Source: JBLFWJ01 sp047611425 (GTDB lineage Bacteria; Bacteroidota; Bacteroidia; UBA10329). From it: 5,486 bases of DNA. Below, piece by piece: positions 1 to 5,486 of the stretch. Position 1 is the first letter of the stretch, and the number at the start of each line of letters is the position of its first letter. A program made the translations under genes and the position numbers. A model generated the notes under the pieces. The model ran no database searches. It was not told the origin of the DNA and saw nothing but the letters and a program-made list of their open reading frames with translations. The DNA is taken from NCBI GenBank assembly GCA_047611425.1, contig JBLFWJ010000202.1:1-5486 (forward strand). The letters are read 5' to 3'.

Positions 1-3000
1 TTTTTGAAGCCGTAAACGGATCGGATAAACCGAAGTATTACGTGCTTGACATGTTTCCATATCCAAGTGGTGCCGGGCTTCACGTGGGTCATCCGTTGGG
101 GTACATTGCTTCCGATATTTTTAGTCGATACAAGCGCCAGAAAGGATTTAACGTGCTGCATCCGATGGGTTATGATTCGTTTGGATTGCCGGCTGAGCAG
201 TACGCGATTCAGACGGGGCAGCACCCTGCGAAGACCACGGCCGCGAACATTGCGACTTACAGAAGGCAACTTGACGACATTGGTTTTAGCTACGATTGGA
301 GCCGTGAAGTGCGGACTTCGGATCCATCCTATTACAAATGGACGCAGTGGATTTTTATGCAGCTATTTAATTCTTGGTATTGCAAGAATCTGGATGCAGC
401 TAGGCCGATTGATCGTTTGACAGAAGAGTTTAGCAAGTTTGGAAACGTAGAGGTGAACGCACATTGCGAAGAAACCGAGCCGTTTTCTGCGGATGATTGG
501 AATGGTTGGAGCGAAACGGAACAGCAGACTGTTTTGTTGAATTACCGCCTTACTTATTTGAGTGAAACGATGGTGAACTGGTGCCCAGAATTGGGAACGG
601 TTCTAGCCAATGAGGAAGTGAAAGAAGGCGTTTCGGAGCGAGGAGGATATCCCGTGGAGCGAAAGAAAATGCAGCAATGGAGTATGCGAATTTCTGCATA
701 CGCTCAACGATTATTGGATGGCCTGAACGAGATCGACTGGACAGACTCGCTAAAGGAAATGCAGCGGAATTGGATCGGAAGATCTGAGGGTGCTTCCATC
801 ACCTTTAAAGTTCAACGTTCAAATGACCACCCCGCCCCTACGGGGCACCCATCCTTTCCAGGAGGGGAGTCTGGCTCGGTGGCAACTCCTCCCCTGGAAA
901 GGGGAGGTGGCCGAAGGCCGGAGGGGTCAGCACTCGAATTAGAGGTATTTACTACTCGTCCAGATACGGTTTTCGGAGTAACGTTTATGACTTTGGCCCC
1001 AGAGCACGAGTTGGTGGATGAACTGACAACTGCAGATCAACGCGAAGCTGTAACTGAGTACATAGCGAAATCTAAAAAGCGAAGTGAGCGAGACCGAATG
1101 GCGGATGTCAAAACGGTTTCTGGTGTGTTCACAGGTGCCTATGCCGAGCATCCGTTTGGTGGATCTCGGGTTCCGATTTGGATCGGAGATTACGTACTGG
1201 CCGGATATGGAACAGGCGCTGTGATGGCTGTTCCGTCTGGCGACCAGCGAGACTGGAATTTTGCGAAGCATTTCGACATTCCGATTGTTGCGGTTATTGA
1301 AGGGTCTGACATTGAGGAAAGCGCCAATGAGGATAAAGGTGGCGTGTTGATAAATTCCGATTTCTTGAATGGAATGGTGGTGAAGGATGCAATCCGTACT
1401 GCCATTGAGCATTTGGAAAGAATGGGCTGCGGAAAAGGCGAAATCAACTACCGATTGCGTGATGCTATTTTCAGTCGTCAGCGCTATTGGGGTGAGCCAA
1501 TCCCGGCATATTTCAAGGATGGTGTTCCTTATTTAGTTGATGAGAAAGATCTTCCACTTCAACTTCCTGAGGTGGATAAATACCTTCCTACAGAAGATGG
1601 TGAGCCGCCTTTGGCAAGAGCCGAAGATTGGAATTACACGCCAGAAGGATCAAGCGAATCATATCCTTTGGAAGCTTCCACCATGCCTGGTTGGGCGGGG
1701 TCGAGCTGGTACTATTTGCGGTACATGGATTCCAATAATGAAGGTGAATTTGTAAGCAAAGAAGCCGGTGATTATTGGGGTCAGATTGATTTGTACGCAG
1801 GAGGAGCAGAACACGCTACAGGCCACTTACTCTACTTCCGATTCTGGACGAAATTCTTGTTCGACCTTGGACACATTGGAATTGAAGAACCTGCGAAAAA
1901 GTTGATTAATCAGGGGATGATCCAGGGGAGATCGAGCTTTGTTTATAGGATCGATTTCGCCACCAAAGCAAAAAACGTTCAGGAATACTCTAGTGATGAT
2001 TGGTCAGTTCCTTCCGAGTTCATTGAGAAGAGAAAAGGACTGGAAAAAGAATTGCCATTAATTTATGTTTCCCATTCAATTCAGAATTCATTCAGATCGG
2101 GTCGAATGACTTACGTTGATTTCGTAGAGATGATTAAACAAGAATCCTCAATTGTTAGTGAGGTATTGCAGAAGTATGAGTCTGAGATTATTCCTGAAAC
2201 CATCTCCATATTTCCAATCCACGTAGATGTCAATTCTGTCAGCAACGATAAATTGAATGTTGAAGAATACAACCGCAATCGACCTGAATCTAAATACAAG
2301 AATGCAATTTTCATTCTTGAAGATGAAAATGGAAACCCAATAGTTGACCACCCCGCCCCTTCGGGGCACCCCTCCTTTCCAGGAGGGGAGTCTGGTGCGG
2401 TGGAAACTCCTCCCCTGAAAAGGGGAGGTGGCCAACGGCCGGAGGGGTCAATAAATGGCAAGTACATCTGCGGATTTGAGACCGAGAAAATGTCCAAGTC
2501 CAAATTCAACGTGGTGAATCCGGACGACCTGATTGATAAATATGGTGCAGACACACTTCGGATGTACGAGATGTTCTTGGGGCCAATTACCGAGGCCAAG
2601 CCTTGGAACACCAACGGAATTGAGGGCGTTAGCAAATTCTTAAAGCGATTCTGGAGACTGTTTATCGTAGACGAGAAATTCGCACCAACAGACGAAGCTC
2701 CAAACCCGAAGGAGTTGAAAGCGCTGCACGCTACCCTGAAAAAGGTTAGTGAAGACGTGGAGAAATTCGCTTTCAATACGTGTGTAAGTCAGTTTATGAT
2801 TTGTTTGAATGAGCTCAGCGATTTGAAATGCAACAAGCGTCAGATCTTGGAGCCGTTAACGGTTGCACTTTCATCTTTTGCCCCTCACATGTGTGAGGAA
2901 ATCTGGAAGAACCTTGGTCATGAAGGTGGTATCAGTGGAGTTTCATTCCCAGAGTTTGACGAATCATTCTTGGTGGAAGACAGCATTTCTTATCCAATCT

Positions 3001-3167
3001 CATTCAACGGTAAAACCCGCTTGAACATTGAGATGGGTGCCGACTTAAGCAAAGAGCAAGTGGAAGAATTAGTTCTTGCCCACGCAGATGTAATTGAGCG
3101 ACTGGAAGGTGCTACACCTAAAAAGGTAATCGTAGTTCCAAAGCGGATTGTGAATATTGTGGTTTGA
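1..3167 (+). CDS. leuS: Leucyl-tRNA synthetase, 5'-truncated by the window edge
   Basis: Class I aminoacyl-tRNA synthetase that charges tRNA-Leu with leucine in the cytoplasm and hydrolyses mischarged products in its CP1 editing domain. The frame is open from base 3 (first full codon TTT), so GTG at 42 and ATG at 51 are internal. By comparison with Bacteroidota LeuRS, about 20 N-terminal residues are missing. Numbering from base 3 gives 1054 residues: HVGH (HIGH motif) at 27-30, editing motif TTRPDT at 317-322, editing-site segment GTGAVMAVPSGDQRD at 403-417, KMSKS at 829-833, then the anticodon-binding and C-terminal region ending PKRIVNIVV, as the family does. Stop is TGA 3165-3167. All signature motifs are intact, so the enzyme is probably functional. 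It is longer than the roughly 920-950 residues I expect. The excess includes two 35-residue palindromic-repeat inserts (residues 275-309 and 782-816) and an atypical stretch at 650-736. The identification is secure; function despite the inserts is inferred from the open frame and conserved motifs. Confidence 0.98.
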   Translation, partial: FEAVNGSDKPKYYVLDMFPYPSGAGLHVGHPLGYIASDIFSRYKRQKGFNVLHPMGYDSFGLPAEQYAIQTGQHPAKTTAANIATYRRQLDDIGFSYDWSREVRTSDPSYYKWTQWIFMQLFNSWYCKNLDAARPIDRLTEEFSKFGNVEVNAHCEETEPFSADDWNGWSETEQQTVLLNYRLTYLSETMVNWCPELGTVLANEEVKEGVSERGGYPVERKKMQQWSMRISAYAQRLLDGLNEIDWTDSLKEMQRNWIGRSEGASITFKVQRSNDHPAPTGHPSFPGGESGSVATPPLERGGGRRPEGSALELEVFTTRPDTVFGVTFMTLAPEHELVDELTTADQREAVTEYIAKSKKRSERDRMADVKTVSGVFTGAYAEHPFGGSRVPIWIGDYVLAGYGTGAVMAVPSGDQRDWNFAKHFDIPIVAVIEGSDIEESANEDKGGVLINSDFLNGMVVKDAIRTAIEHLERMGCGKGEINYRLRDAIFSRQRYWGEPIPAYFKDGVPYLVDEKDLPLQLPEVDKYLPTEDGEPPLARAEDWNYTPEGSSESYPLEASTMPGWAGSSWYYLRYMDSNNEGEFVSKEAGDYWGQIDLYAGGAEHATGHLLYFRFWTKFLFDLGHIGIEEPAKKLINQGMIQGRSSFVYRIDFATKAKNVQEYSSDDWSVPSEFIEKRKGLEKELPLIYVSHSIQNSFRSGRMTYVDFVEMIKQESSIVSEVLQKYESEIIPETISIFPIHVDVNSVSNDKLNVEEYNRNRPESKYKNAIFILEDENGNPIVDHPAPSGHPSFPGGESGAVETPPLKRGGGQRPEGSINGKYICGFETEKMSKSKFNVVNPDDLIDKYGADTLRMYEMFLGPITEAKPWNTNGIEGVSKFLKRFWRLFIVDEKFAPTDEAPNPKELKALHATLKKVSEDVEKFAFNTCVSQFMICLNELSDLKCNKRQILEPLTVALSSFAPHMCEEIWKNLGHEGGISGVSFPEFDESFLVEDSISYPISFNGKTRLNIEMGADLSKEQVEELVLAHADVIERLEGATPKKVIVVPKRIVNIVV
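804..824 (+). repeat. Three degenerate 7-bp units beside palindromic copy 1
   Basis: Three consecutive heptamers of the form TTYAAMK (TTTAAAG, TTCAACG, TTCAAAT) run directly into the TGACC end of palindromic element copy 1; the last base overlaps the element. They encode FKVQRSN. The FK part matches ordinary LeuRS, whereas VQRSN may have arrived with the element or be ordinary loop sequence. Copy 2 lacks a similar flank. With only three imperfect units this may be chance. Confidence 0.3.
824..929 (+). repeat. 106-bp palindromic element, copy 1, in frame in leuS
   Basis: GC-rich element (73 of 106 bases are G or C) bounded by TGACC and GGTCA. Four hairpins can be drawn: 834-846 (GCCCC/GGGGC, loop TAC); 848-867 (8 positions with one A-G mismatch at 851/864, loop TTCC); 888-907 (8-bp perfect stem, loop GGAA, a GNRA tetraloop as RNA); and 909-919 (GGCC/GGCC, loop GAA). 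The left half resembles the reverse complement of the right half, so the whole element is an imperfect dyad. It is translated as 35 residues, DHPAP to RPEGS, rich in Pro and Gly. It interrupts the first part of the CP1 editing domain, between GASITFKVQRSN and ALELEVFTTRPDT, where other LeuRS have a short loop. No target-site duplication is obvious. Confidence 0.92.
1950..2210 (+). other. Atypical 87-codon stretch in LeuRS before the KMSKS region
   Basis: LeuRS residues 650-736 lie between the conserved segments NQGMIQGRSSFVYR and FPIHVDVN. From memory of Bacteroidota LeuRS, a much shorter linker joins these segments. The stretch is charged and largely helical in character (for example EFIEKRKGLEKE and FVEMIKQESSIVSEVLQKYE), has no sequence repeat in common with the palindromic elements, and appears AT-richer than the surrounding gene. 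It sits where LeuRS enzymes tolerate lineage-specific insertions ahead of the catalytic KMSKS loop. It could be a lineage-specific domain rather than a recent insertion; the exact boundaries are estimated from conserved flanks. Confidence 0.5.
2345..2450 (+). repeat. 106-bp palindromic element, copy 2, in frame in leuS
   Basis: Same length, orientation and reading frame as the copy 1521 bases upstream; 98 of 106 positions are identical. Its four stems are at 2355-2367 (loop TTC), 2369-2388 (8-bp perfect stem, loop TTCC), 2409-2428 (8-bp perfect stem, loop GAAA, a GNRA tetraloop as RNA) and 2430-2440 (GGCC/GGCC, loop AAC). Here even the flanking bases match the symmetry (TTGACC and GGTCAA). 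It encodes 35 residues, DHPAP to RPEGS, placed between ILEDENGNPIV and INGKYICGF, 12 residues before KMSKS. Many bacterial LeuRS carry their leucine-specific insertion just ahead of KMSKS, so this is a tolerant site. Five of the eight differences from copy 1 change an amino acid. Confidence 0.92.
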
Positions 3168-3261
3168 TTCTCCTCATACTCAAGCCTATTCTTTAAGCGT
3201 CAAAGCAGGTCTTGGAAAGGTGAATTAAACAACTTCGCCAAATTGGTGTTCAATTAGTTCT

Positions 3262-4062
3262 ATGACGTACTCGTTAGCCGTTCTGTCCGTCATATTCGTT
3301 TCTTTCAGCTTATCTGTCGAGAGCGCATTTGCACAGAACACTAAAGCCGAAAAAATGAAGGTTGAAGTTTGGAGTGACGTGGTTTGTCCGTTCTGTTATA
3401 TCGGAAAAACCAATTTCGATAAGGCCATGGCACAGTTCGAGGAAAAGGAGAATATTAAGTTCGTTTGGAAAAGCTTTCAGCTTTATCCTGATGTAAAGAC
3501 CAATCTTGACATATCGCTTTATGAGCATCTTTCTACAAGCAAAGGAATTACAATTGAGCAGGTAAAAGGAATGGCGGTAAACGCGGCTCAAATGGGAAAG
3601 GCCTCAGGTTTAAACCTCGATTTCGATAAATCGGTTGTGGCCAACTCATTCAATGCCCATCGGTTGGTACACTTCGCGAAAGAAAATGGATTGCAACTGG
3701 AGATGAAGGAGCGTCTTTTCAAAGCTTTTTTCACCGAAGGCCAAAACATTGACGATACTGAAACCCTCATTGCGTTAGCTGGAGAAATTGGGCTTGACGC
3801 TAATCTAGCAAAAGCGGTACTGGAAAGTGATAAATACGCAGATGCCGTGCAGGCTGATATTCGAGAGTCACAGCAATTGGGAGTTAGAGGAGTTCCGTTT
3901 TTCGTTTTCAATCGCACGTATGCGGTTTCTGGTGCCCAAGCACCGGAAGGCTTTTTAGAAACGTTGGAAAAGTCCTTTGCCGAATGGCGGCAAGCTAACC
4001 CTACGGTTCAACTGAAAGTAACAGAAGGGCCAAGCTGCGAACCGAACAAGGTTTGTGAGTAA
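3262..4062 (+). CDS. FrnE/DsbA-family thiol oxidoreductase, probable exported form
   Basis: Thioredoxin-fold protein of the FrnE/DsbA-like group, which makes, breaks or shuffles disulfides in partner proteins. With the start at ATG 3262 it has 266 residues. The CPFC active site (C42, C45) follows the first strand, KVEVWSDVV. An inserted helical region comes next, and the cis-proline loop is seen in GVRGVPFF (P212). The tail, GPSCEPNKVCE, carries two more cysteines, as I recall for Bacteroidota relatives. Residues 1-24 resemble a signal peptide: a hydrophobic run LAVLSVIFVSFSLS, then a signal-peptidase-like site SAFA-QN. The n-region lacks Lys or Arg, which weakens the case. The alternative start is ATG 3355 (MKVEVWSD), the position where family members usually begin; it is preceded by an A-rich stretch and would give 235 residues in the cytoplasm. 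I prefer 3262 because untranslated DNA would rarely encode so good a hydrophobic core and AxA site. Neither start has a Shine-Dalgarno. Confidence 0.87.
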   Translation: MTYSLAVLSVIFVSFSLSVESAFAQNTKAEKMKVEVWSDVVCPFCYIGKTNFDKAMAQFEEKENIKFVWKSFQLYPDVKTNLDISLYEHLSTSKGITIEQVKGMAVNAAQMGKASGLNLDFDKSVVANSFNAHRLVHFAKENGLQLEMKERLFKAFFTEGQNIDDTETLIALAGEIGLDANLAKAVLESDKYADAVQADIRESQQLGVRGVPFFVFNRTYAVSGAQAPEGFLETLEKSFAEWRQANPTVQLKVTEGPSCEPNKVCE

Positions 4063-4088
4063 AACCCTAAACAACCATCATCAATATT

Positions 4089-4787
4089 ATGAAAACAATA
4101 ATCTCAGTTTTACTTGTTGTAACGTTCCAAGTTTTGGCCTTTGGGCAATGTTCTACAGTGTCTGTTCAAATCTCATCATCTGACACGGCCTACGTCCAGT
4201 TATACCATGCCGGGTTCTTTAACATTGATTCTGGCTATGCCAATGTCTGCGAATGGGAAGTAACCACCTTTCAGGGTGCTGTTGTTCACCAAGGCACAAC
4301 ATCCGGAGCGTGGGCAGACCAGTCTTTCAGACTATTTAATCATTCCGTACCAATTACCGATTCCATGGAAGTGACCTTGTTCATTACGAATCCTATTGCT
4401 GGAATCTCATGCTCAATTAAAGACACCCTTTTCTGGGAGGAAACTCAGGTTCTTCCAGGTTCGTTCATAGGAAATTGGAATGTGGTTGGGGATTACGGTG
4501 GAGTAGAAAACGTGCTCACGTCAATTGGAGTTATTGCCCGTAACATCGAAATGTTGATTTACCCAAATCCGAGTAATGGGCGGTTCCGATTGACGATTGA
4601 AGATGGTACTGGAATCATCCGTTACTCTGTTTTTGACGTTCTTGGAAAAGAAGTAGCGAACGAAGTTTTCGTTGCTAATGGTAAGGTCCATAGTTCAATT
4701 GACCTGAGAGGCCTATCCGCAGGCATGTACACCCTTCAACTTCAGACTGAAAATGGCATCTACTCTGAGAGGTTGGTTAAGGATTGA
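4089..4787 (+). CDS. Small secreted protein with T9SS type A C-terminal sorting domain
   Basis: This 232-residue protein probably reaches the periplasm by Sec and the surface or medium by the type IX secretion system. The N-terminus MKTIISVLLVVTFQVLAFG is a typical signal peptide, likely cut after AFG before Q20. The last 76 residues (157-232) form a type A sorting domain: IYPNPSNGRF, then YSVFDVLGKEV, LRGLSAGMYTLQL and the terminal ERLVKD are the characteristic blocks. The mature part between (about 20-150) is short, beta-rich in appearance, and contains three cysteines (C21, C54, C108); I recognise no enzymatic motif or known binding domain. ATG 4089 is chosen because the signal peptide begins there and the 26 bases upstream are A/T-rich, as usual in this phylum. 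The gene follows the FrnE-like gene closely and may share its transcript. Secretion route is well supported; function is unknown. Confidence 0.9.
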   Translation: MKTIISVLLVVTFQVLAFGQCSTVSVQISSSDTAYVQLYHAGFFNIDSGYANVCEWEVTTFQGAVVHQGTTSGAWADQSFRLFNHSVPITDSMEVTLFITNPIAGISCSIKDTLFWEETQVLPGSFIGNWNVVGDYGGVENVLTSIGVIARNIEMLIYPNPSNGRFRLTIEDGTGIIRYSVFDVLGKEVANEVFVANGKVHSSIDLRGLSAGMYTLQLQTENGIYSERLVKD

Positions 4788-4790
4788 TCA
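4785..4790. other. Abutting convergent stop codons forming TGATCA
   Basis: The plus-strand stop TGA (4785-4787) and the minus-strand stop TGA (read from TCA at 4788-4790) are adjacent and make one palindrome. There is no intergenic space between the two coding regions and no stem-loop with a T-run at the junction, so any transcription termination would have to occur inside the opposing gene. Confidence 0.9.
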
Positions 4791-5486
4791 AAATCCCATA
4801 CTCAACAACTGCCTTATATCATCGACATCAGACTGAGAACTCAGCGGTTCCACATTCATTATTCGTAGTGGTTTTCCGCCATGGTTCATGGCCATCACAT
4901 CTTCCTTTTGTAGGTAGAAATGATTGCCAGACATGTCTATGACCACCAAGCCTAGCAACGCTTCTGGATCAAACGAAATCGTTTCTGAATCTTTGGCTGA
5001 ATGCTTCAAGTAGCTGTTCAGGTTTTCGTCAAACACGAAGGCCTCATACCAATCAACCACTTTGCCGTTGGCCACAAAATTGGCGTTTGCCTGCACTGGG
5101 CTTACTAGGTTTTTCAATTGGTCACAATTGTAAATTCCACATGTACCAATAGATAAACTCCTGACCACAGTTGCGTTGCTAGCGAACCGAATTTCTGTCT
5201 GCCTCTTTTCTTTCTTCGCTTGAAAAGCACAATGAGAGTCCCAGTCGGAAAAAGTCAATTCGCTTTCGGATGGTGACATCAGACCCATCGATTCTTCCCA
5301 AGCCCATTCCAAATCTCGTTCCCATCTGTTCTGGGCCAAAGCGAACGCCCGGTCAGCTTCCTTTTTAAGTCTTCGATTACGAAGCTTCAGCTGGCCTTGA
5401 TACACCTTGAACCGCTTTTCAAAATGAGATTCACGCTTGGCCAACATCCGTTTGGTTCCAGCATCCAGCATCTCGTCATATACCTG
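4788..5486 (-). CDS. Unrecognised protein, probably truncated by the right window edge
   Basis: I do not recognise this gene. The minus-strand frame is open to the last base (codons for QVYDE precede ATG 5469-5471), so the N-terminus probably lies outside the window; starting at that ATG gives 227 residues. Numbering from that Met, residues 6-60 are strongly charged and helix-prone, rich in Lys, Arg and Glu, consistent with a long helix or coiled coil (for example ESHFEKRFKVYQGQLKLRNR). Residues 95-200 look like a beta-rich domain with the segment SLSIGTCGIYNCDQ (C111, C116) and a hydrophobic LLGLVVIDMSG strand. No transmembrane segment, signal peptide or sorting domain is visible in this portion. 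Amino-acid composition is coherent throughout and no frame on the other strand competes, which supports a real gene. It converges on the T9SS cargo gene with no spacer. Confidence 0.75.
   Translation of the reverse strand, partial: QVYDEMLDAGTKRMLAKRESHFEKRFKVYQGQLKLRNRRLKKEADRAFALAQNRWERDLEWAWEESMGLMSPSESELTFSDWDSHCAFQAKKEKRQTEIRFASNATVVRSLSIGTCGIYNCDQLKNLVSPVQANANFVANGKVVDWYEAFVFDENLNSYLKHSAKDSETISFDPEALLGLVVIDMSGNHFYLQKEDVMAMNHGGKPLRIMNVEPLSSQSDVDDIRQLLSMGF

Noticed and set aside
42..53. GTG at 42 or ATG at 51 as the leuS start
   Set aside because: The frame is open to the left edge and encodes EAVNGSDKPKYY, the normal LeuRS N-terminal region, so the start is outside the window.
824..929. 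Element as an intron or intein
   Set aside because: Far too short, with no self-splicing intron core, no intein splice-junction residues and no homing endonuclease; it is simply read through in frame.
824..929. Stems as intrinsic terminators
   Set aside because: Strong stems but no T-run follows on either strand, and they lie inside leuS.
824..2450. Repeat pair as a CRISPR array
   Set aside because: Only two 106-bp copies, 1.4 kb apart, lying within an open coding frame; no regular spacers or cas genes.
939..2776. Long minus-strand open frames across leuS (939-1412, 1190-1447, 2111-2776, 2148-2435)
   Set aside because: They are shadows of the conserved leuS frame, have no recognisable protein features, and would overlap it completely.
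3241..3255. AATTG/CAATT hairpin downstream of leuS as a terminator
   Set aside because: Only 5 bp, AT-rich and without a following T-run.
3168..3354. Bacteroidota-type promoter (TTTG and TAnnTTTG boxes) ahead of the oxidoreductase gene
   Set aside because: I found no convincing -7 box at suitable spacing in either direction of reading.
3310..3917. Minus-strand open frames opposite the oxidoreductase gene
   Set aside because: Antisense to a clear thioredoxin-fold gene, with no family resemblance.
4137..4154. Lipoprotein signal (FGQC) on the T9SS cargo
   Set aside because: A lipobox needs a small residue such as Gly, Ala or Ser directly before the Cys; here it is Gln, so ordinary signal-peptidase cleavage before Q20 fits better.

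Overview
The window looks like a chromosomal piece from a Bacteroidota member, probably Flavobacteriales-like. Three things point there: a LeuRS of the Bacteroidota sequence type, a secreted protein ending in a type IX secretion (T9SS) type A sorting domain, and start codons preceded by A/T-rich sequence rather than a clear Shine-Dalgarno. I cannot place it to genus.

Layout: (1) bases 1-3167, plus strand, leuS (leucyl-tRNA synthetase), missing only its extreme 5' end; (2) 3262-4062, plus strand, a FrnE/DsbA-like thioredoxin-fold oxidoreductase with a CPFC active site and a probable export signal; (3) 4089-4787, plus strand, a small secreted T9SS cargo protein of unknown function; (4) 4788-5486, minus strand, an unrecognised protein whose reading frame is open to the right edge. 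Genes 3 and 4 converge with no spacer: their stop codons together form the palindrome TGATCA. There is no gene-free stretch above 300 bases; the largest gap is 94 bases (3168-3261), in which I see no convincing terminator or promoter.

The unusual content is inside leuS. Two copies of a 106-bp GC-rich palindromic element (824-929 and 2345-2450; 98 of 106 positions identical, same orientation, same reading frame) lie in the coding sequence. Each adds 35 in-frame residues. One is near the start of the editing (CP1) domain and the other is a few residues before the KMSKS loop. Each folds on paper into four hairpins between TGACC/GGTCA ends. Seven of the eight differences between copies fall in loops or the central spacer, and the eighth converts a mismatch to a pair. 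This suggests a mobile or structured palindromic repeat that is tolerated in protein, comparable in concept to the Rickettsia palindromic elements. A separate, AT-richer stretch of about 87 codons (1950-2210) also looks longer than I expect in Bacteroidota LeuRS.

Functionally, leuS is housekeeping and apparently unrelated to its neighbours. The thiol oxidoreductase and the T9SS cargo are 26 bases apart on one strand and may be co-transcribed; a role for the former in forming disulfides in the latter is speculative.
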